DNA of 64,000 nucleotides from Enoplosus armatus (Eukaryota; Chordata; Actinopteri; Centrarchiformes; Enoplosidae), in the NCBI RefSeq assembly GCF_043641665.1, contig NC_092197.1, forward strand, positions 13,212,148 through 13,276,147, written 5' to 3'. The number at the start of each line of letters is the position of its first letter. The first letter of the stretch is position 1. Both the position numbers and the translations under genes were made by a program. Below, piece by piece: positions 1-13,776 of the stretch. The notes under the pieces are model-generated. The model had not been told where the DNA came from. It did no database searches and was given only the letters and a program-made list of their open reading frames with translations.

Positions 1-3000
1 ATCCTACAGCAGTAATGTTGTGTTACATGTATTAGACAAGCTGAACATGACGGAGTGTTTGTCATTATGAGGTTGAAGCAGTGTAACGATGCGGTCTTCT
101 AAACCTTAGGCTATAATCCACACTTACACAAGCCTGACAAGGATCTTGGTGTATGAATGTCTCCATAGTTAAGATTAGTAGCTATAGCTTTACCTTAGCT
201 TACTCATATCTGACTCACTTCTACACGGAGAGGTTAACAGAGCGCTGGTATCGGATTGGTATTGGCTGAGTTTGGTAGGTGGAATCGGTAACGGGGGTGA
301 AAAAGACCCTCAAGACTTTTTATGGTTGTTTCAATAAACTCATTGTCAAATCTGCTCTGCTGAAGATGCCTCACACCTCCTAAAAAACACCAGCTTTAGA
401 GACTAAAATGTCTAATACAAATGGCAAAGACCACATGTATACATTCAGATTCATTATTTTTGTTTATTTTTGGCCTGTAGTTCTCTATTTCCCCCTTTTT
501 CCCACAGCTTAGTGGAGTGCAGAAAGGTGTGGTGTTAATAATCAGCTGTACAAACATTCAGCCGTGCTCCACCACCGTCTTTGTTATTAAAGAAAAATGG
601 ATCCTAATGACTCAAGTCTGAAATCACCAGAAAAAAAGGAACCTTGTTCCTCACACCAGCATACTTAAGTCTCCTTGTCTTCCCGTCTGTCTGTCTGTCT
701 GTGGCCCTTGGTGACCCTTTGAGCATTACAAACATCTCTCAAAGGCAGCAGTCACTATGAAATCATGTTGCATATTATTGAGGAATTTCTGCTAATGCTG
801 GTCAGGAGCTAAGGGGATTACACTTGAACATTTACCCTAACATCCAGAAGCTTAAAGTGTTGTTATTTTAAAGCAGGCCCCGTCAGACTATAAGTCTCTG
901 CCCAAACCACCCAGCAGCACTTTTATTAGCTTTCTCTTGAGTCGTAAAGGAAGAATGGGGGATGTCAACAATCATACAGCATATGTAATCAGTCACATGT
1001 AAAATTATGGATGTTTTTTGTCACTTGCGTGCATAGGCAGTTAAATAGAAATCAATTTCCCATGGCAATGTTTATGTCTTGGTAAACACATGGAGTATGA
1101 GTGAGAGTCACTAGGAAGTAATATATTTTTCTACTCTAAGATGAGATGATTCAATTTAGCTTTTGTTAACACCTCTGCATTTTCACACAATGAACAGTGA
1201 AGTCATTATTCCTCAGACCCTCCTACACTCATTTTTGGCAGATCAGATGTAACAATTACTTGTGTTATTTTAAATCAGTACAAGTGTTTTGGATGAGACT
1301 GTCGTCACCAGAAATACTACAGCACCAGCCGCTGGGTGACCCTTTTGTGACAATCGTCCTCTTGTGGTTGTAGTGGCTGTTAACTGAGCAACTGAGCAAA
1401 GGCAGGTGATGTTGTTATAATGCTCCAAAACCTCTTTTGGGGGATGTCGGGGTGGATGATTGGATGTACAAGGGGAGTGACTTTTGACATTTGAGACCAA
1501 GGTTTGCATCATGTTTCCTTCGTTGGTTTCTCCTGACTTCCTAAGGGCTTAAGCCCTGAAGAGCGGATCGTGTTAAGCAGACGATTTGCAGTGGAGACTT
1601 TGCTCGGTGTCTGTTCCTGAAAAGGATAAAACTGCCGAGCCTTTCCTCCACTTCCTCAATGTTGTCTTCACTATCAACAATCTCCACTTGCATCAGAAAC
1701 TTGTATCAGAAAACACAAGCAGCCAGTCACAGATCTTGTGGTCTCCATGTGGTATCTCCGTAGCCCCGACATGTAGGTACATTGAGGAGGTGTACGTCAG
1801 CTATGGATTAACTTAAAGGAGTCGGCAGATCATTTTCGCAACATTGGTCTCTTTTGGAAGGCATTGACAAGCGACTTATTTTGTTTAGACATGGGCACTT
1901 GTTGTTATGGATATCAGAGAAAGACAGTGGGTGGCAGAAATTGGATTTGTCAACGGGGCCATAAAGAGAGAAAACCTCCCATCATCACAGCTTTCATTGA
2001 ATTAGATCCACAAAGCCTCCAGAAGGCTCAACAATGAATTCTAGTGTCCCAGTAAAAACCGCTACCCTGACGCTGCACCAACACAGCACACAGCTGGCGC
2101 TCCATAATTTCCACACTCAGTTTCAATCTAATCAACAGCAGCTTGATGGACGCCTTAACCCTGCTGGCTTGAAGCAGCCCGCTTAATATTTCAGTAAACA
2201 TTTTTTTTCTTCACAGTTTTGCAGCGTAGTTGAAAAGGGCAACTCCATTTAAAGCCTTTTAGCTCAACTCAACTGTAAGATGTCCAGATAGAGTGTGATG
2301 AGTGAGATACACGGCGGTGAAACAATACTGCCGCCTCAGCTGCCATTCTTGACTGAAAGTACTGTTTAATCAGGCTACAGTTAGAGAACCATATTTACTG
2401 TAATAGTCTCTGTAATGTTTTCACTGGCCGTATACATCTGGCATGAAACAGACCGTACAGGAAAGGCAAAGGCCAATGGAAAATAAAATATTTCATGTAT
2501 TGAAAATTTCTCTCCTCATGCCTGCTTGCTCACTTTCAATATTAAATTCACTGGGAAATCATGGTGGCTGCTTTCGAATCATACGGAAATCTAGTTCTGG
2601 TGAGAAACTGCCCTGCAATCATGCTTCATTTTACCTATACAGCACAGTTTAAATGGTTGTTGGTGAGGTTTGGGAGTTTTCAACAGGTGGTAAATCACAC
2701 CATCATCTGCTGTCTTGGCCGGGTCATTTTTGATCTCGGTGAGTCATCGTAGAAATTGGTTAGCAGAGTTGATAAGCACGTAAGCAGCCACTGAGTCCTT
2801 CATGTCAATACAAACTTTAAACTAACTTCAACTCGACTCAGACTCTTGGGAAAACAGTGTGTCCAACTTGTGATAGTCAAGCTAACTTCAGCTCGGTGTC
2901 TGACCTGCAGTGCAGCAGTGAGTTTTTTCCCTCCACATGAGCACCTGCTTGTGACTGATTGGGCTGTTTGTCTCTACTGCTGAGTTCAATCAGACAGATC

Positions 3001-6000
3001 TTGATGCATCACATCTTATCAATGTGGCAGTTTGGGGGTTAAAACTATCGCCCTGCTCATTCAACACGTGGCCTTTGCTGTGGGATGTAGCCTGTATTTT
3101 CTCTGAAAATGTTTCATGTTTCATATTTTCCTCTGATGTCAGCGGAGGCACTCTTCATTTCAGGCAAGGCAGGGCACCTCCACTATCAAATATTGCAAGT
3201 CTGTCAGACTGTCATTATGTTGACTGTCACTCTCTCCTGACAAGTCTCTAGTAATGGGAAAATTACACAAGTACTTAAGTTGTGGCTTTGTGCAGCTGTG
3301 TTAAAGTTCTTAACATGTGATAGACTCAGGCTGTAGGATAACTTAATGCATTTGAAAAACAGGGTGCTTTTTTATCTCATCTTACAAGTGATGTGTCCAT
3401 TTCTGAGTTTGCCTGCCACTATAAATTAAGCCCATTGAGCTCATTATTTTCAAAGCACAATGAATTATACTTTCTTTACTCAGATCTCTAATCTGGCTAA
3501 GCATGACTGCTCTTATTCTTGCACGGTGCCCCTCGTCTTTTGAAGAGCGGGCTCAGCCTTGCCCATTACACTAAGTGAGCTTGTTGAGGACAACAATAGC
3601 CGTATGAAGGCCGGCTTTCTCTGTCACTGTTGTTGGAGACCCGCGGGACATTCCACACCTCAGTGGAGCAGACCTGCTAATGAAAGTGTTGTTTCTTTCC
3701 TCCCATCACTGGGAGTAATGGTGCATGGAGAGGTGGTGAATGCAGGTCTCAGTGTACGTCTATGAGAACAGGGAAGGAATGTTTGAAGCCCATTTGGTTC
3801 ATTCATGACGAGGAGGGACTGGAACAAGGAGAGTTGAGATGCAGACTGAGATCAGTGGAGGAGCTATTAAGGAAGGAAGGCGTGACTCCGTCTCCATTAA
3901 AGGTATCATGACGTTACCTCTGTTTGACAACCTTGTAACTTCAGTTGTGGTGTTTTCTTTTCACTTGAACCGACGGGCTACAGGGTCTCTGGATCTGCTG
4001 GGTTTCACGAGGAAAGGTCTGGTGAAATCCAAACAAAACCCACTTTTGTAACCTGAGAGAGGTTGCTGCAAGGTTTTCAGCCTGAAAATAAAATTGTTTT
4101 CTCATTTGATGGAGCAATTCAGTTCTAGTTACGTTATAAATTCTCATCTCTCTTCCCTCTTTCTTTGCTTGAGGAGAAACATAAAATGTGCGAATGGTAT
4201 TTCACTAACCAAAACCAAACATAACCTCTGTAACTGAACATGAACCAGACTAAATAACACTGCAGAGTTTAACCCAATTATCATATCTTCCTGCCTGTCT
4301 GTAATTTAGACATGTACATACTCAATTTCAGAATCCTGAAATGTGTCTGTAACAAGCATATCAGGGCCTAATCAAATGTTGTTCGATCTGATATCACCAT
4401 TGTCCTACTTCAATTTACACCTCCTTACATAACACCTTTCAAGATTTGGGATTAAAAGGTTTAGTCACAGTTTTTTGTAACGGATCATCTTGACCCGTTG
4501 GTCAAGAAATATTCTCTGCACACGGACTGAAGTCTGTTCTCAATTACAGCTAAAAGGCAAAGCTCTCTTGGTTCATGGATTTAAACTTTAACATTGAATA
4601 AATCAAAGTACAGTTTGTTCTTGAATCATCAGATTTGTGGGAAAATGTCTAGTACCATATATCAGATCTGAGAGGTCACATATGAACAGACAGCTCACTC
4701 TGTTCCAAAACTCATTGGACGGGACGTACGCTGTCACAAAGTATGAGCATCTCAAAACTCCCACACCCTCCCACATCACACGATCGTAATGACTGCTAAG
4801 TGTTGGTTATGTAGATTCTATGAAAAGTGAAGCTCGGCATCCTGGACAGTACAATGGCTGTACTTATTTTCCAGCCCAGCATGGGCAGCGCTTTGCCCAG
4901 GCTGCTTCTGATTTCCAGAGTTTGCCCACAGAGGAAAATCTGTCTCAATCCCCTCGGTAATAAGATTAGATGGCTAAATGAGAATGATGATGATAATGAT
5001 GATGAGTAAGTTGTGGGAACCTTTGGGAATCCTACGATTTGATTCCGATTGTTGGCACTCTGCTGTGTTGCTATTAACGTTATAGTTGGAGGAGTTTTGT
5101 GCTGCAGCGTGAGTTGCTCAGTGGTCTCCATTCCACTAATGTTATCTAGTTTCTGGGCGATGGGGTACCAAGTATCCACAAAATATTTCACTTTTGTGCA
5201 AAGCTAATTATCAAGTTAGCAAATCCAACAGTTTCCCAAAAGCTTGCCTTTTGGGAAGATAAAACGTTCCCATAGTCACTGAACCCGGCCAAGAAATATT
5301 CCCACACTTAACCCCCTGTAAAACCAGGGGGGTTGGTTTTTGTACAGATACTACACATACTGGGTGTATGTATACGTATATATGTGTGTGTAAGGGAGAG
5401 AGAGAACACATGCCGGCATGATGACAGTATTACACAGCAATACACAGGCAGCAAATCTGATTAATACTCATTTGCCCTCCTGGGAAGAATCACAACTATC
5501 CGGTCAATTGATTCAGTGATCATCAGAGCAGAATGGCCTGCAGTGATGAAATGTATACACACACGGGTAGACACAGCCAAAAAATATTACAAGAACAGCA
5601 ATAAATCTCAACCTGCACTTGAATTTATTAAGCTCATTAAGGCATTTCAAGTGGGACTTTAATGCTCTGCCAGATGATTGTCGTGGCTTGAAGAGTATTC
5701 ATTTGTTATTTGGACAAATGATGAATCATGTGGACATTTTTAAATAACTGACGAAACAGTTATTTCAAGTAAATGTCATCATATGAGATATTAACAGGAA
5801 ACAGGCAATGTAATTTCTTAAAACCAGAAAAAGTAGATGTTTGTGTAGTAAGATTATAGAGAAATATGTTAGCACACATTTAATTTCTTCCTATAAGATA
5901 AATACACCTGCTGAGGTGCTCACTTTTTGCAGTAAAGCTGCAAATGTATTCTCACTCATATTGTAGGAAGTGATTTGTATTATTTATGTACAGAATTAGA

Positions 6001-6029
6001 ATCAGGTTTAGTTTGTTTACACATACAAA
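1..6029. other. Presumed trabd2b upstream intron, 5' part
   Basis: No coding exon is recognised on either strand. Open frames here are short and have no family signature, and none encodes the TIKI N-terminal motifs. The block at 3541-3730 is more GC-balanced and contains the SOX-like site ACAATAG near 3592; it could be regulatory, but this is a guess. A GT-rich imperfect tract lies at about 5365-5405. The intron assignment assumes the missing upstream trabd2b exons lie before base 1. Confidence 0.6.
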
Positions 6030-6625
6030 GGATCAGTGTCAGTGGAGGTCCTGGGCCTTGTTGATCAGGCTAGCTGGTGTTCTTGTAGCGTGAGGTTTTG
6101 GTCCGCAGATGGAGAGGGAGTGTCTGAAATAGTTTGTGTCTGGGGTGGGAGTGGTTCGCCAAAATCTTTCCTGCTTACCTCAGAGTCCTGGAGGGATGGC
6201 AGATTGCAGCCAATCACGTTCTCTGCTGAGCAATGATATGCTGCAGTCTGTCCTTGTCCTTGGCAGTGGCAGCAGAGTACCAGATGGTGATGGAGGAGGT
6301 GAGAATGGACTCAATGATGACGGAGTAGAAGTGCACCGTCATTATCTCTGGCAGGTTGAACTTCCTCAGCTGCCGCAGTTCAACCTCTGCTGAGCTTCCT
6401 TGGTGATGGAGCTGATGTTCAGCTCCCACTTGAGGTCCTGGGTGATGATGATGGTACCCAGGAAGCGGAAAAACTCCACAGTGTTGACTGGGGAGTCACG
6501 GAGGGTGATGGGGGTTGGTGGGGCTGGGTTCTGCTTGAAATTCACAACTCCAATCCGCAACACTCTCCACTGTCTTTAGAGCGTTGAGCTCCAAGTTGTT
6601 CTGTCACCAGGTCCCCAGATGGTCA
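6030..6625 (-). mobile_element. Decayed non-LTR retrotransposon (LINE) fragment, RT C-terminal part
   Basis: Read on the minus strand, this stretch encodes the end of a fish LINE polyprotein. It starts near NNLELN (about 6600), then NPAPPTPITLRDSPVNTVE and FRFLGTIIITQDLKWE, and continues QLRKFNLPE, IIESILTSSITIWY, AKDKDRLQHII. A last part reads LADPSHPGHKLFQTLP and ends near LINKA. I recognise this as the region after the catalytic core of an L2/CR1/Rex-type reverse transcriptase. The frame breaks at about 6370-6400, between AQQRL and LRQLRKF, and again after 6214, with stop codons. The copy is 5'-truncated and cannot encode an active enzyme. The exact clade is uncertain. Confidence 0.88.
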
Positions 6626-9600
6626 ATGTGTGGTGTGTATTTGTCCATATAATTGCTTGTATCTATCTATTATTGTTTGTGTCTGTGCGTGCATGAATGT
6701 TTGTGTACGTGTGTGCATTTCTGTGCATGCTCGTGTATGAATGAGCGTTTGTATGTGTGTATGTGTGTACACAGTTCTATGCTTAAGTTTCCAACATGTC
6801 CTCACGGCTTCCTAGGAGTCCCTGGTTTCATGTGGCACTGAGGTGCTTGATTTCCTTCCCACTGTTGACCAAACAGTTCCATATTAGATGTCTGACATTC
6901 CCTCACATGACATTATCTGTCTGGATACATGACACCGGAGACAAAGCTGCGCAGCTCCTCTCACCTTCAAAACCCCTTTTTTCAAAAGCTTCATACACAG
7001 AAATTGAAGCATAAAGTCTGTCAGCAAGTCATCATGTAGAAAAGCTACTGAACAAAAAAGCTCCAGAGGTCATCAGTGTGGACTGTTTGCCGAATGAACT
7101 ATTGATAAAGATGAATGCCAGTGAGTTTGTCTTGATTATAAGATGATCTGAACCAGCCTGCTCTAAAATCGAGCAAACAAATCAAAAGGAGAGGGTATGT
7201 TTGTTTAGCACTTTGTGTATATTAATTTTTTTGTTTCCAGTTTGTGCTAAACTTCACTTACAAAGTTCCTTTGAACGTTTCTGTTTAGAACTAAACACTT
7301 CTCGTGTGATCATGATCTGCCTCTTTGCTGCTGTCATATCAAGGTAGAATAATTTTCCATTCCTGTGTAAGTCCACTTTTTTGCAATGTTTTGTTTTTCA
7401 ATTACATTTGATTGAAAGCGGATCGGATGCAGCTGAATGGTGCCAGCTGTGTGCCAAGAAAAAAGACCTTAGATCCCTGAAAGTATATACAGTAATACAC
7501 GCAGGAGAGTCTGACTTCTGGAGACTGCTGCAGGCTTTTCCTGGTTGTGTAACGCAGGGCTCAAACGCTCAAATAGGGATTTCATAGCTTGTCTCTCTGA
7601 CTTAACACCAGGTCATGAAAACATATGCAGGTGGAGGAGCCTTGTAAGCACGACCATTGCTCTGCACCCCTGCTAATGTTTGGTACCTCCAAATAATCTG
7701 TAGTGCCTGTCACTTAATGCTTACTACCCTGATTTATCTGCACATTTGAGAGGACATAAAAACCTGCATATCGAGGCCTTTACGGCCACTTGGCAGTAAA
7801 TGATATACCTTGCTGGCTTTGGTGTCTTCACAGTTCAGTAAGGCATCCATACAATTTATGCAGCATGTATAACTTGACACAGGACTTATGCTTTCATATA
7901 CACTTTTGATCCCACTTGACACAGGACTCTATCTTTCTGCATTCTTGATCATTGCAGATTTTCATTAAATACACCTCCGTCATGACATGTCCAGTCAATA
8001 TATGTATGTATATTACTGTAAATGCTCAGTGTGTTAAAATAGATTCTGATTACACAATTACAACTCACAGTAATGAGTTAGTTGGCCATGGTAACACTTA
8101 TTCACTGACTTGATCTACTCTGAAAGATTAATGTATAATAACTCAAATGAAACAGGTAAAGATAACTCTGAGTGTAATTACAGATGGAGTAACAGATATC
8201 TCTGCCACTGCTCTGTTTTAGCAGGCAGTTTTCCATTCGCTGTTCCAACATGTGATTGTGAAACCTTGCAAACAGAAAAAGGGCAAACAGAAACACTGAA
8301 ACACATTTGATGGTTCTGCTATCTCGCTGTGTGCCTCCTCCTTCATTAAAGTAAGAAAAGCTCAGCATCTACAAATGTACTTAACACTCACTAACAGCGG
8401 CCTTCCCATATTTAAAGCTAATGTAAGTTATACTTAAGTGCCATTAGAGTCATTACGATGCTAATTTCAATTTGCTTGCTGCCCATCATTCCCTCTGTTG
8501 TTATGTAAGTTGAGATTTTTGCAGGCTGAATGTGGCCGAGACCCCAGGGTCATCTAAGCTATGACCAATCAGTGCTGAATTAGCATGTGGCTGATAGAAA
8601 TTAAGGAATGCCGTACATGCTCTTTTTGGTGGAAAAAAAGTGGTCGAATGAATTCCTGTGTATTGAATTTGCAGAAATAATTGTAAGATACAGTATCAAA
8701 AAACAGTAGTTCAGTTTCAACCCACTGTTGAGTTGTTGTGTTTCAGGTTAGCAGATGTCTCCTGTTACATCAAAACACTGCAGATTTCTGTTAAACCTTC
8801 ATTCAAAACACTCATAAACACCTCGTTTGAGGCTTCCAGTGTTTTAACACGTCTAAACCCAGAGGGCACAACTTACAATGTTTTTATGTGACATTCAGCT
8901 CAAATCCTATAATTCCTTTTTGTCATAAATGATACAGAATCTATATATTATTTTGCAGGCTGCAGTACTTTCTTGTGGTTTTCATCATCACTTGTTAAAT
9001 AACATTAGCATTCACATGACTAATAGCTGTCAGAAGTTGCTTTCACACATGCAGCTTTTACTATTTTCTGTTGCCATTAAGGAGACGTGACCTGATGGGA
9101 TGATTGGGATACTGCATCAGTTGCAGTAATGTGACTGCTCAACACGAAGTAGCCTTACCACTACATATCTACACTGCCATATTGTGTGAATTAAGGGTTA
9201 AGGACACTTTGACATAACACCTTTTTCCTGTAACAGTGGATTTGTATGTTTGTGCTTTGGGATTGATTACAGTGTTAAGGTGTTGCCTATGTGAGAAAAG
9301 AAACTCGTGGCTACATGCTAACAGAAAAAGGTGGTCGTGGACATGATAGCTATCAGATAAGATGTGAATAATGATCTGCTTTACATGCAGATACACATCA
9401 GTTGTGAAAGGCTTAATGCTTCTGTTCACAGTCTGATGTTAAATGAATCAGTACACTGATTTTATCATCTCAGCTGGGGTACAGTGACGTCTGAGCAGGC
9501 ACGCAGTAGACCAGCTGAACTTACTGTTTTTAGATTCACTTTCATATTCTTAATAGTATCAAACTGAAGTAAAAAATAGAAAAAGGAAACCTACTGTATA

Positions 9601-11395
9601 TCTACACTATTTTGATTTGAATTAAAATTAAAAAATGAAAGATAAAGATGCTTTTTAAGATGGAGGTTTCATTTCAAATGAGCATTAACCTGTCACAGTT
9701 TGACATTAAGTATTATAAATTGCTCCTGGTAAGCGTATGCTCTCCCTGTGCTGGCCAGGTCTGTGGCTGGTCTGAATTAAATCAAGCTTCTCCACCGCCG
9801 GTAGAAATGAGCCAAACCTGGCTGGACTTCAGCCGAGCAATACCAAGGCCAAAGTTGTCCACAAGCTCCAAAACATGAGGATTAATAGTTTCTGCTTCCT
9901 CACAGACTGTTACCTGGAACTTGTGGAAAGGTTTTGTGCAGCATCGACTTTGTGATTGGGGATTACATTGATTTCTTATTTGTGATTGCAAAAAAAAAAA
10001 GGATTCATTTCTGTTTGCTTTGAGGCTTACTTTTGCATAGAGATTTAAAGTTTGCATGCACTCCCCTTTTCAAAACCTGAGACTCTTTGACTGGTTAGTT
10101 AATCAATAGAAATATACATTAGAGTTTGGTCAATAATGCCATTGCTAACTAATCAATGAAGAAGCTAAAACCAAGTGATGTGAAAAATATCGAAATGATG
10201 TAAAGTTGTATAAAATTGACAAAAGTGGTGTGCTGATAAAACATATGTACGCCTATAAAGAGTTGATCTACGGTCAGAAGGACCACATGGTTTTTGAGCT
10301 AGCCTCACTATAAATCCCCTTGTGTCTTTTTGGCTCCAGTCCACATTTTTGGTGGCTTCCGTGGAATTTCACAGGTGAGCACCACACTGGAGGGTTTTGT
10401 GAGACTTTGCTGTTCTCCAACAGATGTTTTGACCAGACTTAGACTCAGACAAGCAAATGTCTTGATGCTGTTACACATCTTCACACGTACTGGGAGTGAA
10501 ATGAGTTGCCTGAAACATCAACAGGACTTTCTTTCAGCTGGGTGAATTTTTCAACCAACGCTGCAAAGTTGCTCTCTTGACATTCATGTGATTGCTCATC
10601 TGTAACTTGTCAAGTTAGTGTTCACTGTCTTAATAATTACAATGGATCTTTTTCTGTACTTTGTGACTGAGAACAAAACAGCCGTTGATTTAATTGGGGA
10701 TTTTTTTTTCTGGTTTCCCACCAGCATGTAAAAAATGGGGTGAAAACAGTGTTGCCAGCCTGTAGTTGTAGCTTCCAGATAAGATCATGTCAGCGGGACA
10801 CATTTCATTTTGATTAATAGTTGTTGCTTCTTGGGTGACTGACAGATATTGGTCTGAACACAACTGGAAATGTGATGGTCCGCTGCTCTGACTTGTTTTG
10901 CATCCGTAAAGGAGAGAAAGGGAGAGATGTTATATAAACCTGTGGTGTGTGGTTGTGTTATTGTGTGTGGTGCATTTCTGTCTGTATGTCTGTCCATCTC
11001 TCTGGCACTATATGTGTGTTTGTATGTTTTTATATGTGAAGTTTCCATTGAAGCAAGTAGCAAATAATGTTCCTGACATGTATCAGATTGCTTCCACCAC
11101 CCAGAGTCAGTTCCACACTGTGGATGAAGGTTGTCAGGGTTGTTTCTACCCAAAGACTGTTTGTGTTTTGGGGGTTTTGTCTGCCTGCGGTAGCTGGGAT
11201 CATAAAACCTGTGAGAACTTAACAGCAGCGCCACTGTTTGGCCTCCCAGCTCATTTCACCACTCTGTTTCACGCTCTCTGTGTCTTCTCTATGTTTTGGT
11301 CCTTTTACAGAGGTTTTTACAGCCTTGGTGTTATTTTCACAGCTTTGGACGCCATTTTGGATATGATAACTATTTCTCTAGGGATGGCAATATCT
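6626..11395. other. Presumed intron; no gene seen
   Basis: This stretch begins with an imperfect TG-rich tract (about 6640-6780). No coding exon is recognised. The part at about 8400-8640 looks different from its surroundings and is listed separately as a candidate regulatory block. The A run at about 9990-10000 is a simple homopolymer. A TG-rich tract lies at about 10940-11040. Confidence 0.55.
8400..8640. promoter_or_regulatory. Candidate conserved non-coding element
   Basis: Homeodomain-like ATTA/TAAT sites (GCTAAT, GAATTAGC, AAATTAAGG) sit with a CCAAT-type GACCAATCAG, and there is no simple repeat and no coding frame. This texture is common in vertebrate developmental enhancers. The call rests on composition alone, so confidence is low. 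Confidence 0.3.
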
Positions 11396-11793
11396 GACTG
11401 AAATACCTGAACTTTTAGATGGATTGCCATGAAATTTGGTACTGACATTCATGGTCCCCATAAGATGAAACAACTTTGGTGATCCCTTGACTTTTCGTCG
11501 AGTGTGAACAGTAATTTTCGAAAAAATTCACTTATCAGGGGATGTTCACATGATGGATTGCCATGAAATTTGGTACAGACAATTTTGGTCCCCAGAGGAT
11601 GAATCCTGATGACTTTGTTGATCCCCTGACTTTTCCTGTGGTGCCACCATGAGGTTGCCACTGGTGGTTCAGAGGAAAATGTCTTGACACCTTTAAGGGT
11701 TCAGACAATCTTGGGTAAATTTTCCTTTAACTTAACCTCTAGCACCATAATTTGGTCAAAGCCTCACAGAGCTGCTACTGTGACTGTGGACTC
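11396..11793 (+). repeat. Dispersed repeat family R1, copy A (internally deleted)
   Basis: It begins near GACTGAAATACCTGAAC and contains two related units about 134 bp apart, each with TGGATTGCCATGAAATTTGG followed by a GACATTCATGGTCCCC-type segment and a GATCCC(C)TGACTTTTC segment. It ends with CCTCACAGAGCTGCT. Two more copies lie near 22.4 and 38.3 kb. Compared with the 38-kb copy, this one lacks about 200 bp between the CTAGCACCAT segment and the CCTCACAGAGC end. I recognise the family as widespread in percomorph genomes but cannot name it. Confidence 0.85.
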
Positions 11794-13730
11794 ATACAAG
11801 GTCACACTTTACTTCACTCAGTTTTAGCATAGATTGCATGGAACATTGCAAACATGAGTGATCTTACAGGTTTTAAACAAGTCCACTCTCACTTGGGACG
11901 TACTAAAACTAAACATTTACTGCCACAAAAGTCGATCATGTCAGGTGTGATTCTAAGTAGTAAAACTAAGGAGTTTTCAGCTTTTAAAGAGCTCAGGACA
12001 GTCAGCACTTGTGAGTTCTCTCGTTCCAGCTTCTCAAACGTGAGATTTTGCTGCTTTTGTGTCATTGTAAGTTAAACTGTTGGTTGGACAAGACAAGCAA
12101 TTTGGATAATATGGTCAAATATGTTGAATGAAGTGTTACTGAGCATGTGTCACTACAGAGACAATACAGATATGATGGTTTGGTTTTGATTCTTAAGAAC
12201 ACTTTGCAGCTGAATCCCTAAATCGTGATCTAAAATCAGATGCAAACCGCTCTGTCCCTGTAGCTCTCAGTGTGTGTCTTTCTCTTGCTGTGTCTCTTCC
12301 CACAGCACTTCTTCCCCTGATCTAAAATTAGTGGAAATCTTTTTTCTCGTATCGTTTGTGTCGTTTTTTTGTCATAACCATGTTTATGTGTGTACCGTCC
12401 TCAGTTAACGCAAAGGGACACTTCTCTGAAAACTGAACTCCCAACACTTTTGAGATGTTTGGATGCTTTTCATATTTTGTTGGCTGTTTATAAGTTTGTG
12501 GTTGTGAGGCTGTGGGCCGTGGCAGACGTCTGCACAACAACAACCATCTCTCTCTTCCCCCTGTCTCGCTCGCTCTCCGTCTTTCCATCTTTCCATGTAT
12601 GTCTCTTTATCACTTTATCACTCATTTCTTTCGCTTCCCTACAGGCTCAGTTCTCTCTTTCCTCCCACTGTCAGTCTCTCAATATTGTTTTTTTGCCTCC
12701 TGTTTATCTCTCCGAATCTCTTTGTCTCCTGTATTGATCAATCTTTCACCACAATAAACAGATGCTTTTCTCTGATGGTTTGGATACAAGGTTCTTTATC
12801 CATGACATAGACTCATTCTGTGTGTGTGAGAGGTTTAGGGTTTGCTCTGGTGATGGCGTTAAAGGTCGAGGTTGAGCATATTGTGCTTTGAATCAGTGAT
12901 TTTGTTTTGAACAATTGATGCAAGCTGATGGAAAGTCTTTACATGCTTATGCGTGGCCAGTGTTCATGTTGTTTTGCCAGAGGTGCTTTGGTTCTGAGTC
13001 TGGGCCAGTGGTTTAAGGGAATTGCAGATACTCTTAAATAGCGCTGTGTGGGTTTTTTGATTCCTGCTGTCTCTCTCTATCTGACTTCTGCACAGTCAAA
13101 AGTTGGAGATTTATTTCTGGCGCTGCTGTCTGCTGTTTTTTAATTTAATTTAAATTATTCTTCAGTTTATCTGAAAATGTGTCATTGGACAGCAACGAAA
13201 TGTGTATCTTTTTTTATGTGATTTCTATTTCTCTAGATCAAAAGAGCTAGATCAAGAGCCTTTATATTCGAGACAATCTTAAATACAATGAAAGCTCAGT
13301 AAAGGTAAAAAAAAATCTTCCACTGAATATTCGGGCCACTGTTAAGAAAATAAATAATCAGAGATTTAGGATAATAAAGTCATAAGAATTTGAGAAAAAA
13401 AATCTCTTTTATATATATTGAATATATCTATTCTGTGGTTGTAAACATGTGAGAGCAGTCTGGTTGCTTTCAGGTATCAAAAGTTGTCCAAAGCCTAAGA
13501 GTTAGCCCAACGGTGCTGGCTGCTAATTGATACATCAACACAAGTCCTCCACGTTCACAGGCATGAAAGAATAAATAAAGTATGAATAAAATATTTTCCT
13601 CCATTTATAGACATTTTAGCAATGTTATTTATGTGACGTTAGTAATGGAGCGGTCAGTGTAGGAAGTCCATTAGTGACCTTTAGAGTCTTGAAGAGGTGG
13701 AGAGGTCAAACTGTCTGACCTCACCAGAAG

Positions 13731-13731
<1 letters not shown>
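11794..13731. other. Presumed intron; pyrimidine-rich block, no gene seen
   Basis: No exon is recognised. From about 12540 to 12730 the plus strand is strongly pyrimidine-rich (CTCTCT and CCTCC runs), which creates open frames of low complexity that I do not accept as genes. The rest is AT-rich sequence. Confidence 0.55.

Positions 13732-13774
<43 letters not shown>
13732..13774 (+). repeat. (TG)21 microsatellite
   Basis: An uninterrupted TG dinucleotide run in intronic sequence. A shorter GT run lies at about 14325-14348. Confidence 0.97.

Positions 13775-13776
<2 letters not shown>

Noticed and set aside
10785..11401. Overlapping open frames of about 150 codons on both strands
   Set aside because: They overlap a TG-rich tract and the start of repeat R1. 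Neither shows a family motif, signal for splicing, or plausible composition.
12390..12757. Plus-strand open frames up to 115 codons rich in Ser, Leu and Phe
   Set aside because: Translation of a pyrimidine-rich stretch. Three overlapping frames are open, which argues against real coding.
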